Counted from the stretch's first letter, positions 8,065 to 17,862 are shown. The stretch is DNA of 64,000 nucleotides from Microbacterium stercoris (GCF_017592545.1 NZ_JAGFOA010000002.1:496001-560000); one strand, 5' to 3'. Translations and numbers: made by a program. Notes: generated by a model not told the origin, from the letters alone.

Positions 8065-9960
8065 ATGGCCCTCATCGAACACACCACAGCCCGCATCGTC
8101 GCGCCGCTGTCCGCCTACGGAGCGCAGCCCGCTCTCACCGGCCCTGGCATGTCGGCCCTGGTGGCCTGGGTGGAGGAGATCGCCGCGCTCACCCAGCCGG
8201 AACGCATCCACTGGATCGACGGTTCGACCGACGAGAACGATGCGCTGGTGAGCCAGATGGTCGAGGACGGCACGCTCATCCAGCTCGACCCGCGCAAGCG
8301 GCCCAACTCGTACCTCGCGCGCTCCGACGAGGGCGACGTCGCCCGCCTCGAGTCGCGCACCTTCATCTGCTCGGAGGATCCGGACGATGCCGGCCCCACG
8401 AACAACTGGGCCGCTCCCGACGAGATGCGGGCCACGCTGCAGCCGCTGTTCGCCGGATCCATGCGCGGTCGCACGATGTTCGTCGTGCCGTTCTCGATGG
8501 GCAAGATCGGCGGACCGATCTCGCAGCTCGGTGTGCAGATCACCGACAGCCCGTACGCCGTCGCCTCCATCGAGGTGATGACGCGCGTGGGCCTCGAAGT
8601 CACCGAGCTCATCGCCCAGGGCAGCCCGTGGGTGCGCACGGTGCACTCGGTGGGCGCGCCGCTCGCGCCCGGCCAGGCCGACTCCGCGTGGCCGTCGAAC
8701 CCCGAGAAGTACATCGTGCATTTCCCCGAGAGCCTCGAGGTGTGGTCGTTCGGATCGGGCTACGGCGGCAACGCGATCCTCGCGAAGAAGTGCTTCGCGC
8801 TGCGCATCGCCTCCGTGCTCGGACGGGACAACGGCTGGATGGCCGAGCACATGCTGCTCATCCGGGTCATCGACCCGCAGGGCCGCGCGTACCACGTGGC
8901 CGCCGCCTTCCCCTCGGCCTGCGGCAAGACCAACCTCGCGATGCTGCGCCCGACGATCCCGGGATGGACGGTCGAGACCCTCGGCGATGACATCACCTGG
9001 ATCCGTCCCGGGGCCGACGGACGCCTCTACGCCATCAACCCCGAGAGCGGGTTCTTCGGCGTCGCCCCGGGCACCGGCGCGGCGACGAACGTGACGGCCG
9101 TCGAGACCCTGTGGGGCAACGTCCTGTTCACCAACGTCGCGCTCACGGACGACGGTGACGTGTGGTGGGAGGGCCTCACCGACGAGGCGCCGGATCACCT
9201 CATCGACTGGCGCGGCGAGGACTGGACTCCCGAGTCGGGCCGCCCGGCGGCGCATCCGAACTCCCGGTTCACGGTCGCGGCCTCTCAGGCCCCCTCGATC
9301 GCGGACGACTGGGAGGAGGCGGTGCCGCTCGATGTGATCCTGTTCGGCGGGCGCCGTGCGACCAACGTCCCGCTCGTCGTCGAGGCCTTCGACTGGGAGC
9401 ACGGGGTGTTCCTCGGCTCCAACATCTCGTCGGAGCGCACCGCCGCCGCCGAGGGACGGGTAGGCGAACTGCGCCGCGACCCGTTCGCGATGATGCCGTT
9501 CTGCGGCTACAACATGGGCGACTACTTCGGCCACTGGCTCGAGATGGGGCGGCGGGCCGAGACGCTCCCGCGGGTGTTCCAGGTGAACTGGTTCCGCCGT
9601 GGCGCTGACGGCCGCTTCCTCTGGCCGGGCTTCGGTGACAACTCGCGCGTGCTCGACTGGATCATCCGGCGCCTGCAGGGCGAGGCCGATGCGGTCGACA
9701 CTCCCATCGGGCGGGTGCCCGCCCCGGGTTCGCTGAACCTCGAGGGTGCGGATGTGCCCCAGAATGATCTCGACGAGCTGTTCGCGATCGACGTCGACGC
9801 GTGGCTCGAGGAGGCCGAACTCACCGACGAGTTCTACGACCTCTTCGGCGACCGCCTGCCGGCTGAGCTTCACGCGCAGCTGAGCGCTCTCCGCTCGCGG
9901 CTGATCCGCGCTCGCCTGGCCCCGCAGGGTCAGGGCGTTCCCCAGACCGCGAAGGACTGA
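8065..9960 (+). CDS. pckG: Phosphoenolpyruvate carboxykinase (GTP)
   Basis: PckG turns oxaloacetate and GTP into phosphoenolpyruvate, CO2 and GDP, the first step of gluconeogenesis from TCA acids. The 631-residue product is slightly longer than the usual 600-620. Diagnostic segments of the GTP type are the kinase loop PSACGKTN with the reactive cysteine at about 286, GVAPGTG, and [12 protein letters not shown]. The start is the ATG at 8065. A terminator follows at 10031-10070. The divergent ScfR/RamB-like gene suggests regulation linked to acetate or fatty-acid growth. Confidence 0.97.
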   Translation: MALIEHTTARIVAPLSAYGAQPALTGPGMSALVAWVEEIAALTQPERIHWIDGSTDENDALVSQMVEDGTLIQLDPRKRPNSYLARSDEGDVARLESRTFICSEDPDDAGPTNNWAAPDEMRATLQPLFAGSMRGRTMFVVPFSMGKIGGPISQLGVQITDSPYAVASIEVMTRVGLEVTELIAQGSPWVRTVHSVGAPLAPGQADSAWPSNPEKYIVHFPESLEVWSFGSGYGGNAILAKKCFALRIASVLGRDNGWMAEHMLLIRVIDPQGRAYHVAAAFPSACGKTNLAMLRPTIPGWTVETLGDDITWIRPGADGRLYAINPESGFFGVAPGTGAATNVTAVETLWGNVLFTNVALTDDGDVWWEGLTDEAPDHLIDWRGEDWTPESGRPAAHPNSRFTVAASQAPSIADDWEEAVPLDVILFGGRRATNVPLVVEAFDWEHGVFLGSNISSERTAAAEGRVGELRRDPFAMMPFCGYNMGDYFGHWLEMGRRAETLPRVFQVNWFRRGADGRFLWPGFGDNSRVLDWIIRRLQGEADAVDTPIGRVPAPGSLNLEGADVPQNDLDELFAIDVDAWLEEAELTDEFYDLFGDRLPAELHAQLSALRSRLIRARLAPQGQGVPQTAKD

Positions 9961-10030
9961 ACCGCACACGGTCCTTCGCCGCGGACGACGGATCCGGCGC
10001 CGCACACGCCCCATCGTCCGTGAACACAGA

Positions 10031-10070
10031 AACGGCCCGCCCCTGTCTTCCGATCCAGGGGCGGGTCGTT
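10031..10070 (+). terminator. Terminator of pckG
   Basis: AACG and CCCGCCCCTG at 10031-10045 pair with CAGGGGCGGG and CGTT at 10056-10070 with one G-T wobble and a 10-base loop, 70 bases after the pckG stop. Confidence 0.8.
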
Positions 10071-10210
10071 CTCGCGTCCGGCGCGTCCCCCTGGCCCCGC
10101 GGGCGTGAGGCCCCACCGATATGGTGACGTCACGCCGGGGCGCAATGCCCTTACAGGATGCCGGGAGGATCGGTAGCCTCGGGCGGAGGTGCAGGCAGTC
10201 GGGGGGAACA

Positions 10211-12301
10211 GTGGGAGAAAGCGGATCGGCGCTCCGCGCCGACGTCCGGGCGCGCGAGTTCGGCGCCACCGACGTGGTCATGATCGCGGCCTTCGCCGTC
10301 GGCTACGTCGTGGCGGCGGTGATCGGAAGACTGACCCTGCTTTCGGACAGCGCCATCAGCGCCGTGTGGCCGGCTGCCGCGGTATCGGTGCTGTGGGTGG
10401 TCGCGCGCGCGGGCCGCGCCTGGTTCGCACTCGATCACGTGCTCATCGCGGTGCTCACGGTCTTCGTCGCGCTGGCGACAGGTGCGACGCCCGTTCTCGC
10501 CGTCAGCGGTGGTCTGGCCGCCGCGGTGCAGACGATCGTCTGCTCGTGGATCATCTGGCACGGCTGCCGACGAGTCTGGCGGGAGGGGGGAAGCTCCCTG
10601 CGCACGCGAGCGGAGCTGTGGTGGTTCATCACCGCCGCCCTTGCGGGGCCGTTCGCATCGGGCCCGCTGCTCGAGGTGCAGTCGCTGCTGTCGGGCGACG
10701 GCTGGAACTGGGGCATCCTGCTGCTGTGGTTCGGCCGCAACGTGGTGAGCATCCTGGCGCTGTGTCCCCTCGGTTTCGTCATCGCCGACGGGATCCGTCA
10801 CCGCAGGTCCGGCGTCGCCCCCCAGTCCTTCGCGGCGTTGGGCTGGTCGGTGCGCTCGCGCCCGATCGAGTGGGTCGCGGTGCTCATCCTCGTTCCCGCG
10901 GTGTACTGGTTCTGGTTCACCGCGCTGGAGCAGTACAACGTGGTCTTCCCGCTGCTCGCGCTGGCGTGCGTGTCGGGCATGCGTCTGCCCCAGAGCATCG
11001 TGATGCTCCAGGGAGTGCTGATCACCGTGGTGATCGTCGTGCTCAGCGCGGAGGGGCGGGGACCGTTCGGTGACGTCGGCGATACCGCGACCCAACTCGC
11101 CGCGGCGCAGCTGTATGTCGTCCTCGTCATCGTCATCGGTCTCGCCCTCGCCACAGAACGCGACTCCCGCGAGCTGCTCGTGCGCGAGCTGGCCCGGGCG
11201 AGCGAGAACGCGGAGACCCAGGCGTCGCTGCTCGAGACCATCATCGACACCATCACCGAGGGGGTGCGGGTCGTGCGGCCCGACGGCAGCACGATCATCC
11301 GCAACCGGGCGGCCCTCCGGCTGCTGTTCGGGCGCGAGGACGGCCCTTCCGACCTGCCCGACGCCGGTGATCTGCAGCATGTCCGCGACATCAACGGGCA
11401 CGCTCTGGAGGGCGACCATCGTGAGCTCTTCGAGCACCTCCCCGACAAGGGGTCGATCGTGGCGGATCTGCTGATCCACCCGCCGGGCATCGCCTCGGAG
11501 CGCGTCGTCACCTTCACGGCCACGAGGCTCCCTGCTCCGGCGGAGGGCGTGGTGACCGTGTTGCGGGATGTCACGGCCGAACAGGCCGAGCTGCGGCGCG
11601 CCGCGCAGGTGCAGGCCGGGCTGCTGCCGACCGACGCCCCGCGCGTTCCCGGATACGACCTGGCGGCGCGCTTCGTTCCGGCAGGAAGCGTGGGCGGCGA
11701 CTTCTACGACTGGTACTCGATCGACCACGGAGTGGTGCTCACTCTTGCCGATGTGATGGGCAAGGGCATGGGAGCCGCGATCCTGGCCGCGACGACCCGT
11801 TCCCTGCTGCGTGCCCATGGCGGGGGAGAGGATGTCTTGCAGCCGCTCGTCGAGGCCGAGCGGGGTATGGCGCGGGATCTCGACAACGCCGGCGCGTTCG
11901 TCACGGTCTTCCGCTCGTTCGTCCACGCGCCCACGGGCGACGTCACGTACGTCGACGCCGGGCACGGGCTCACCGCGGTGCTGTCGCGGGATGGAAGTGC
12001 CCGCCGGCTCGAGTCGAACGGGCTCCCTCTGGGCATCGTGCCGGACGAGGTGCGCACCGTCGCCCACGAACGGCTCGCACCGGGCGACGTGCTGCTGGTG
12101 GTGAGCGACGGCGTGCTCGACGCTGTCGGGGGTTCGCTCGACGACCTCGCCGAGGTCTGGGCCGAGCTGCCGCGCGACCTGCCGGTGGCGGCGCTGGTCG
12201 AAGCCGTCGTCGAGCGGGCGTCCGCCGGGCAGGTGGACGACGACCTCACGGTGCTGGCGCTGCGCCGCTCTCCGGACGCCGGCTCGCAGCCCCCGGCGTA
12301 G
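10211..12301 (+). CDS. MASE1-PAS-PP2C (SpoIIE-type) membrane phosphatase
   Basis: The GTG at 10211 follows a G-rich ribosome site and gives 696 residues; upstream codons lack such a site. About residues 20-310 are eight or so hydrophobic helices of the MASE1 sensor type. A PAS-like domain follows at about 345-455 (ETIIDTITEGVRVVRPDGS). The C-terminal third is a PP2C/SpoIIE phosphatase with metal-site motifs GGDFYDW, LADVMGKGMGAA, DAGH, VSDGVLDA and DDDLTVLAL. Such proteins usually dephosphorylate anti-anti-sigma factors and so steer a partner-switching stress sigma factor. No partner genes lie next to it, so its target is unknown. It follows pckG after a terminator and precedes the IclR gene by 67 bases. 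Confidence 0.9.
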   Translation: MGESGSALRADVRAREFGATDVVMIAAFAVGYVVAAVIGRLTLLSDSAISAVWPAAAVSVLWVVARAGRAWFALDHVLIAVLTVFVALATGATPVLAVSGGLAAAVQTIVCSWIIWHGCRRVWREGGSSLRTRAELWWFITAALAGPFASGPLLEVQSLLSGDGWNWGILLLWFGRNVVSILALCPLGFVIADGIRHRRSGVAPQSFAALGWSVRSRPIEWVAVLILVPAVYWFWFTALEQYNVVFPLLALACVSGMRLPQSIVMLQGVLITVVIVVLSAEGRGPFGDVGDTATQLAAAQLYVVLVIVIGLALATERDSRELLVRELARASENAETQASLLETIIDTITEGVRVVRPDGSTIIRNRAALRLLFGREDGPSDLPDAGDLQHVRDINGHALEGDHRELFEHLPDKGSIVADLLIHPPGIASERVVTFTATRLPAPAEGVVTVLRDVTAEQAELRRAAQVQAGLLPTDAPRVPGYDLAARFVPAGSVGGDFYDWYSIDHGVVLTLADVMGKGMGAAILAATTRSLLRAHGGGEDVLQPLVEAERGMARDLDNAGAFVTVFRSFVHAPTGDVTYVDAGHGLTAVLSRDGSARRLESNGLPLGIVPDEVRTVAHERLAPGDVLLVVSDGVLDAVGGSLDDLAEVWAELPRDLPVAALVEAVVERASAGQVDDDLTVLALRRSPDAGSQPPA

Positions 12302-12368
12302 CGCGGGGCGGGCGGGTCCGCCGTCGGCGCGACGCTCTGGCCGGCTGTGGCTCTGGCAGGCTGTGACA

Positions 12369-13166
12369 ATGGCCAACTCGCCTTCTGGGGAGTCCGTCGC
12401 GCAGCGCATCGCACGGATCCTCGAGACCTTCGACGCCGACCGGTCGGTGCAGACCGCGTCCGAGATCGCACGACGCGCGGGCCTGCCGGGATCGACGGCG
12501 CATCGGCTGACCCTCGAGCTGGTGGCCACCGGGCTCCTGGACCGGGATGAGGACGGCCGCCTGCGGTTGGGGATGCATCTGTGGGAGGTCGCGCAGCGCG
12601 GATCGCGTGCGCTGCGCCTGCGACAGGCCGCCCTGCCGTTTATGGAGCGGGTGCAGGCGCGGGTGCGCGAGCACACGCAGCTCGCCGTGCTCGAGCAGGG
12701 GGAGGCGCTCTTCCTCGAGCGCCTGTCCCACCCCGACGCCGTGTCCAACATCACGCGGATCGCGGGCCGGCTCCCGCTGCACGCCTCGTCGTCGGGGCTG
12801 GTGCTGCTCGCCTTCGCCGACGAGCGCGAGCGTGAGCGCACGATCTCCCGGCCGCTGCCCGCCGTCTCGCGCGAGTCGATCACGGATCCGGCGGAGCTGC
12901 GTGCCCTGCTCGAACGGATCCGCCGCGAGGGCGTGGTCATCGCGCGCGGCTTCGTGGAGTCGGTCTCGACGGGCGTGGCGGTTCCCATCCGGCAGCGAGA
13001 CAGCGTGATCGCCGCGCTGTCGGTCATCCTGCCGCGGGATGCCCCCACCGGGGGCGCGGTGGACGAGCTGCGTCGCGCCGCGGCCGGGATCGCTCGGGTG
13101 CTCGATGCCCCGACCGACTTCTTTTCCCGTTCAACGGGCAACCCCTCGGCGCGCGACACCCCCTGA
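12369..13166 (+). CDS. IclR-family transcriptional regulator
   Basis: The 265-residue product has an N-terminal winged helix (about 12-70, TASEIARRAGLPGSTAHRLTLELVATGLL) and a C-terminal IclR effector domain (about 85-250, LHASSSGLVLLAF and GFVESVSTGVAVPI). The ATG at 12369 was chosen over a GTG at 12363; the ribosome site is weak for both. It lies directly upstream of pobA in the same direction with 56 bases between. IclR members such as PcaR, PcaU and PobR control protocatechuate and 4-hydroxybenzoate genes, so this is probably the pobA regulator. Confidence 0.88.
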   Translation: MANSPSGESVAQRIARILETFDADRSVQTASEIARRAGLPGSTAHRLTLELVATGLLDRDEDGRLRLGMHLWEVAQRGSRALRLRQAALPFMERVQARVREHTQLAVLEQGEALFLERLSHPDAVSNITRIAGRLPLHASSSGLVLLAFADERERERTISRPLPAVSRESITDPAELRALLERIRREGVVIARGFVESVSTGVAVPIRQRDSVIAALSVILPRDAPTGGAVDELRRAAAGIARVLDAPTDFFSRSTGNPSARDTP

Positions 13167-13222
13167 CCCGAGACTCAAGGGGAGCCGGCGTCGCCGCCGG
13201 GAGTGCCGTCGAAGGGGACGAG

Positions 13223-14395
13223 ATGACCGAACGCACGTCTGTCGCGATCGTGGGCGCGGGCCCCGCCGGACTGCTGCTGGCGCACCTGCTGGACATCGCG
13301 GGGATCGATTCGATCGTGATCGACCAGCGCTCCCGCGAGGAGATCGAGACCACGATCCGCGCGGGAATCCTGGAGCAGGGCACCGTCGAGGTGCTCACGG
13401 ACACAGGTGCCTCGGATCGGGTGCGCACGGTCGGCCAGCGCCACGACGGCATCGAGCTGCGGTTCGATGGCGAGGGGCATCGGATCGACTTCGCCGCCAC
13501 CGTGGGGCGCGGGGTGTGGCTCTACCCGCAGCACGAGGTGCTGAAGGACCTCATCGCCGCCCGGCTCGCCGCCGGGCAGGACCTGCGCTTGGGCGTGACC
13601 GCCGACTCGGTGGAGGGAGTGGACACCGATCGCCCGCGGGTGATCGCCACGGGATCCGACGGCGAGCGGATCGAGATCGAGGCCGACGTGGTGGTGGGAG
13701 CGGACGGATCGCGCAGCGTGGTGCGGCGCGCCCTGGGCGGTTCGTCCAGCGGCCACTTCCGCGAGTACCCGTTCGCGTGGTTCGGCGTGCTCTGCGAGGC
13801 GCCGCCCAGTTCCGAGGAGCTGATCTACAGCAGCTCTCCCGAGGGATTCGCGCTGATCAGCCAGCGCAGCGCGACGGTGCAGCGGATGTACTTCCAGTGC
13901 GATCCCGAGGAGGACCCGGAGCGCTTCTCGGAGCGCCAGCTCTGGGACATCCTCCAGGCGCGCGTGCCGGGGACCACGCTCAAGGAGGGCCACATCTTCC
14001 AGCGCGACGTGCTGCGGTTCCGCAGCTTCGTGGCGCACGAACTGCGCCGCGGACGGGCGGTGCTCGTCGGCGATGCCGCGCACACGGTGCCGCCGACCGG
14101 CGCGAAGGGCATGAATCTCGCGGTCGCCGATGTGGTGCTGCTCGCGGAGGCGCTGCGCGCCCTGGTGCGCGAGAAGGGCGAACGGCTGCTGGATGCCTAC
14201 CCCGAGCGCGCGCTGTCGCGCATCTGGAAGGCCCAGCACTTCTCGTGGTGGATGACGAGCATGCTGCACACGTCGCCCGAGGCGACCGACTTCGACCGCC
14301 GTCGTCAGGTCGGCGAGCTGCGCTCGGTGGTCGAGTCGGAGCACGGCCGCGCGTATCTCGCCGAGGCCTACACCGGCTGGCCGCTCGCGCGCTGA
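13223..14395 (+). CDS. pobA: 4-hydroxybenzoate 3-monooxygenase
   Basis: This FAD monooxygenase hydroxylates 4-hydroxybenzoate to protocatechuate using NAD(P)H. The 390 residues match the family length of about 394. Seen are the FAD fingerprint GAGPAG (11-16), the RAGILEQG substrate-loop motif (47-54), VVGADGSRS (158-165), Y202 and the SQRS segment at 213-216 of the substrate pocket, and GDAAHTVPPTGAKGMN (283-298). No pca ring-cleavage genes are in the window, so protocatechuate must be degraded by enzymes encoded elsewhere. It follows an IclR regulator. The downstream DNA is an abnormal G/C tract. Confidence 0.95.
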   Translation: MTERTSVAIVGAGPAGLLLAHLLDIAGIDSIVIDQRSREEIETTIRAGILEQGTVEVLTDTGASDRVRTVGQRHDGIELRFDGEGHRIDFAATVGRGVWLYPQHEVLKDLIAARLAAGQDLRLGVTADSVEGVDTDRPRVIATGSDGERIEIEADVVVGADGSRSVVRRALGGSSSGHFREYPFAWFGVLCEAPPSSEELIYSSSPEGFALISQRSATVQRMYFQCDPEEDPERFSERQLWDILQARVPGTTLKEGHIFQRDVLRFRSFVAHELRRGRAVLVGDAAHTVPPTGAKGMNLAVADVVLLAEALRALVREKGERLLDAYPERALSRIWKAQHFSWWMTSMLHTSPEATDFDRRRQVGELRSVVESEHGRAYLAEAYTGWPLAR

Positions 14396-14402
14396 CGCGA
14401 GA

Positions 14403-14520
14403 GGCGGGGGGGCGGCCGGGGGGGGGGCCCCCCCCCCCCCCGCGCCGCGCCCGCGCCCAGCCGGGGGGGCGCCGCGGGGGGGGCCGCGGGGGGGGGGGCG
14501 CGGGGGGATCCCGGCCCCCC
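14403..14520. other. Extreme G/C homopolymer tract, possible assembly artefact
   Basis: This stretch is almost only G and C, with a G10 run (14418-14427) abutting a C14 run (14428-14441) and several further G runs of 7-11. Nothing like it occurs elsewhere in the window. It lies between convergent genes, so it may hide a terminator. It may also be low-quality or dark-cycle poly-G sequence joined during assembly. Confidence 0.6.
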
Positions 14521-14543
14521 GCCCCGTCCGCCTCAGCTCACGC

Positions 14544-14577
14544 GCACAGCCGGCTCACTCGCACAGCCGGCTCACTC
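14544..14577. repeat. Perfect 17-bp tandem duplication at the end of the sugar-binding protein gene
   Basis: GCACAGCCGGCTCACTC occurs at 14544-14560 and again at 14561-14577. The second copy contains the stop codon (14572-14574) of the leftward gene, so the duplication leaves its reading frame intact. Confidence 0.9.
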
Positions 14578-15903
14578 GAACAGGGCGTTGACCTGCTCGT
14601 TGGCGCCGGTGAGGCTGTCGGGCTCGGCCTGCCCGGTAAGGAGGGCGTCCATCGCGGGCTCCATGATGCCGGCGATCTTCGCGGCGTGGTCGGTGATCGG
14701 GAAGAGGAAGGTCGTGCCGTTGGCCACGTGATCGGTGAAGGGGGCGATGTCGACACCCTTCTCCGCGAAGGCGGCCTTGGCCTTCTCGGTCGAGCTGGTG
14801 ATCGCGGGGAAGACGACGGCCATCTCACCCACGACGTCCTGACACGCCGTGGAGGCCAGGTAGGACACCCACTTCGTCGCGGCCTCCTTGTCGTCGGTTC
14901 CCGCCCAGATGCCGTCGGCGAGGCCGTTGAACATCGATGCGTTCTTGCCGCTCGGGCCCACCGGGGTGGGAACGATCCCGGTCTCGATGCCGTCGTATCC
15001 CGTGTACTGACCGACCATCCAGGATCCGTCGGTCGTCATCGCGGTCTTCGACGCGCCGTAGTTGTCGGCCATCGAGCCGCCCACGACGGTCTCGAGCCGG
15101 GGCATGTACCCCTTCTCGACGAGGCTCGCCCACCAGGCGATGGCGTCCTGGAACCGGGGGTCGTCGTAGTTGTAGTGCGTGCCCCACGGGTTGTCGTCGG
15201 TGTGCGTCCAGCCCGTTGTACCCGTGAGGTACGACCACTCCGTCTGCCCCATGCCTGCGCCCGAGGCGTTGAGCCCGAGGCCGTAGACCGCGACGTTCGA
15301 CTTGTCGAAGCCGGGTTCGTCCCCGCGCACGCCGTTCTTGTCGACCGTGAGCCGAGCGATGACCTGCTCGTAGGTGCCGCCGTCCTCGGGGTTCCAGGTG
15401 AGCGCGGACATCTGCTCCGGCGTGATGCCGGCCTCCTCGGCCATCGCCTTGTTGTAGAAGACGGCGATCGTGTCCCAGTCCTTCGGCAGGCCGTACTGCT
15501 TGCCGTCCTGGCCGACCCAGAGATCGGCGAGGCCCTCGGCGTACTGGGAGAGGTCGACATCCGATGTGTCGATCTCCAGCAGCTGCTTGGTGTTGACGAA
15601 GTCCGCGTACTTCGAGAGGTGATCGGTGAACACATCCGGCGCGGTGCCCGCGGCCATGGCGTTCGTCAGCTTGCTCCAGTAGTCGTCCCAGGCGGTCTGG
15701 GTGATCTTCACCGTGATGTCGGGGTTCTCCTTGTGGAAGTCCTCGGCGCACTGCTTGTAGGCGGGCAGCTGGTTGGCATCCCACAGCCAGTAGTCGATGG
15801 TGCCTTCCGCTTCTCCGCCGGAGCCGCCGCCGCAGCCGGTGAGGGCGACGGCGCCTGCGGCGCCGACGGTGAGGAGCGCGAGCGCTCGCAGAGATCTGGT
15901 CAT
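14572..15903 (-). CDS. Sugar ABC transporter substrate-binding lipoprotein
   Basis: The 443-residue product has a lipoprotein signal peptide (basic MTRS start, hydrophobic core, lipobox LTGC with the lipidated cysteine near residue 24) and a family-1 extracellular solute-binding fold. Typical segments are TIDYWLWDANQLPAYKQC, YGLPKDWDTIAVFYNKAMAEEAGI and the hinge region MTTDGSWMVGQY. It captures a carbohydrate outside the membrane for the two permeases encoded upstream. The order permease-permease-binding protein is less common than binding protein first. No ATPase gene is present, so a shared MsmK/MalK-type ATPase from elsewhere is likely. Confidence 0.93.
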   Translation of the reverse strand: MTRSLRALALLTVGAAGAVALTGCGGGSGGEAEGTIDYWLWDANQLPAYKQCAEDFHKENPDITVKITQTAWDDYWSKLTNAMAAGTAPDVFTDHLSKYADFVNTKQLLEIDTSDVDLSQYAEGLADLWVGQDGKQYGLPKDWDTIAVFYNKAMAEEAGITPEQMSALTWNPEDGGTYEQVIARLTVDKNGVRGDEPGFDKSNVAVYGLGLNASGAGMGQTEWSYLTGTTGWTHTDDNPWGTHYNYDDPRFQDAIAWWASLVEKGYMPRLETVVGGSMADNYGASKTAMTTDGSWMVGQYTGYDGIETGIVPTPVGPSGKNASMFNGLADGIWAGTDDKEAATKWVSYLASTACQDVVGEMAVVFPAITSSTEKAKAAFAEKGVDIAPFTDHVANGTTFLFPITDHAAKIAGIMEPAMDALLTGQAEPDSLTGANEQVNALFE

Positions 15904-15928
15904 GGGGGGAGGTGTCCTTTCGAGAGCG

Positions 15929-16867
15929 TTACTTGCTGCCGGTGAAGCCGATGTTGTTGACGATGCGCTTGCCGAAGATCGCGAACAGCACGATCACGGG
16001 CAGGGCCGACACGAGCGTGGCGGCCATGAGCCCGGACCAGTCGGGGGCGCCCTGGGGCGACTGCGCCTTGAAGACGCCGAGACCGACCGTGAGCACCCGG
16101 GTGTTGTCGCCCGAGACGAGCAGGGGCCAGAAGTACTCGTTCCACTGGGTCATGAACGTCAGCAGCAGCAGGGTCGCCACGGGAGCGGCCGCGTTGGGGA
16201 GCACGATCTGGAAGAAGATGCGGGCGTGGCCTGCGCCGTCGATCATCGCGGCCTCTTCGACCTCGCGCGGCATCCCGAGGAAGAACTGCCGCAGGAAGAA
16301 GATCGCGAACGGGGTCATGAACAGGTACGGCAGGACGAGACCGAGCATTGTGTCGATGAGGTGCAGGTTGCGCACGAGGAGGAAGTTCGGCAGGGCCGTG
16401 AAGATCGGCGGCACCAGGACGGTCGCCAGAAACAGACCGAAGACCTTGTCGCGTCCGCGCCAGTGCAGGCGCGAGAAGGCGTAGGCGGCCATCGAGCTGA
16501 AGAACACCGCGCTGACCGTGGTGACGGTTGCGAACACGGCCGAGTTGCCGAGGTAGTCCCAGAAGTCGATCGCGGCGCCCGATCCGCCCTGCGCCATGGC
16601 CTCTTCGACGGACTGGAGGCCGAACACGCGCTGGAAGGCCCCGAGCGAGAACTCCGCGGGCAGAAGGCTCGCCGAGTGGGAGGCGAGCGCGGAGTTGGTC
16701 GACAGCGCCGTGCGCAGCACCCAGAAGAAGGGCAGCACGCTGGCGGCGACGGCGAGGATGAGCAGGGCCCAGGGAACGATGTCGCGCCATCCCGGACGCC
16801 GGCGCACGCGGCGCCCGCCGGTGACGATCGTGCGGGTGTCGGCCGAGGGGATCAGGGTGGTGGTCAT
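15929..16867 (-). CDS. Carbohydrate ABC transporter permease (MalG type)
   Basis: The 312-residue inner-membrane protein has about six hydrophobic helices and the EAA loop that docks the ATPase (EEAAMIDGAGHARIFFQIVLP). This is the MalG/MsmG half of the sugar translocation pore. It starts 10 bases after the stop of the MalF-type gene and precedes the binding protein by 25 bases, so the three form one leftward operon. Confidence 0.93.
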   Translation of the reverse strand: MTTTLIPSADTRTIVTGGRRVRRRPGWRDIVPWALLILAVAASVLPFFWVLRTALSTNSALASHSASLLPAEFSLGAFQRVFGLQSVEEAMAQGGSGAAIDFWDYLGNSAVFATVTTVSAVFFSSMAAYAFSRLHWRGRDKVFGLFLATVLVPPIFTALPNFLLVRNLHLIDTMLGLVLPYLFMTPFAIFFLRQFFLGMPREVEEAAMIDGAGHARIFFQIVLPNAAAPVATLLLLTFMTQWNEYFWPLLVSGDNTRVLTVGLGVFKAQSPQGAPDWSGLMAATLVSALPVIVLFAIFGKRIVNNIGFTGSK

Positions 16868-16877
16868 GCTGCGCTCC

Positions 16878-17807
16878 TCACGCGAGGTCCGATTCGTTCC
16901 CGCGCAGGAACTTCATCTGGAAGAAGGCGACGATCGCGAGGATCACGAACAGCACGACGGCGAGGGCGGATCCGTAGCCGAACTCCTGCTGGGTGAACGC
17001 GCGCTGGAAGATGTAGACCTGCAGCACGCGCGTCGCGTTGACCGGGCCGCCGCCGGTCGTGACGTTCACGGTGTCGAACACCTGGAAGGATCCGGTCACC
17101 GTGGTGACCAGGACGAGGGCGAGCACCGGGCGCAGGAGCGGCATCGTGATCCGCCAGAACGTCGACCACGCGCCGGCGCCGTCGAGACGAGCGGCCTCGT
17201 AGACGGTGGCGGGGATGGACTGCAGACCCGCGAAGATCAGCAGGGCCGTGTAGCCGACGTGCCGCCAGGTGTTGATGAGGGCCTGGGTGGGGATCGCCCA
17301 TTCCTGACTGCCGAAGAACGCGACCCGCGGCAGCCCCGCCCACTCGATGAGCTGGTTGACGATGCCGATGTTGTAGTCGAGCATCCAGAACCACAGCATC
17401 GCGGCGATCACGTTGGCCATCAGATACGGCAGCAGCAGCAGCCCTCGCACCAGCGTCGACCGGGTGACCCGATGCATCAGCAGGGCGAGGCCGGTGGCCA
17501 CGGTGGTCTGCACCACGATGTTGATGACGACGTATTCGCTCGTCACCACAAGCGCGTTCCAGAAGAGCGGATCACGCGCGATCGCCTCGAAGTTCGCGGT
17601 GCCGACCCACTCCGGATCGCCCAGAACGCTGTACTCCGTGAAGCTGAGGTAGAGCCCCCGGAACGTCGGGATGATCGAGAACGCGATGAGGCCGATCAGC
17701 GCCGGCGCGATGAACACGAGGGCCACGCGCAGATCGGTGCGGCGATGTCGCGCGGGCGGCGAAGGGGTGCCGCGACCGATGGTCGCCAGCGTGGCGGTTG
17801 CCGTCAT
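16878..17807 (-). CDS. Carbohydrate ABC transporter permease (MalF type)
   Basis: The 309-residue membrane protein has a cytoplasmic N-terminus, about six helices and the EAA loop (YEAARLDGAGAWSTFWRITMPLL). It pairs with the next gene product to form the sugar channel. It is the first gene of the leftward operon and is divergent from a Gfo/Idh/MocA oxidoreductase gene, 155 bases away. The LacI protein encoded at 19187-20230 is the likely regulator of both directions. The sugar is not identifiable from sequence. Confidence 0.93.
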   Translation of the reverse strand: MTATATLATIGRGTPSPPARHRRTDLRVALVFIAPALIGLIAFSIIPTFRGLYLSFTEYSVLGDPEWVGTANFEAIARDPLFWNALVVTSEYVVINIVVQTTVATGLALLMHRVTRSTLVRGLLLLPYLMANVIAAMLWFWMLDYNIGIVNQLIEWAGLPRVAFFGSQEWAIPTQALINTWRHVGYTALLIFAGLQSIPATVYEAARLDGAGAWSTFWRITMPLLRPVLALVLVTTVTGSFQVFDTVNVTTGGGPVNATRVLQVYIFQRAFTQQEFGYGSALAVVLFVILAIVAFFQMKFLRGNESDLA

Positions 17808-17862
17808 GTCTCACTCCGTCGTGGTCATGTCGAGATCGTGGGGGACGTTTGTCCGGGAACGT

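Noticed and set aside
7978..10281. A 767-residue leftward frame over pckG
   Set aside because: It is the antisense shadow of pckG.
10151..13159. A 1002-residue leftward frame across the phosphatase and IclR genes
   Set aside because: It is antisense to two well-supported genes and made of His/Arg/Ala-rich shadow sequence.
13039..15945. A 968-residue rightward frame
   Set aside because: It spans pobA in another frame, the G/C tract and the antisense of the sugar-binding gene, and is rich in Arg and Gly only.
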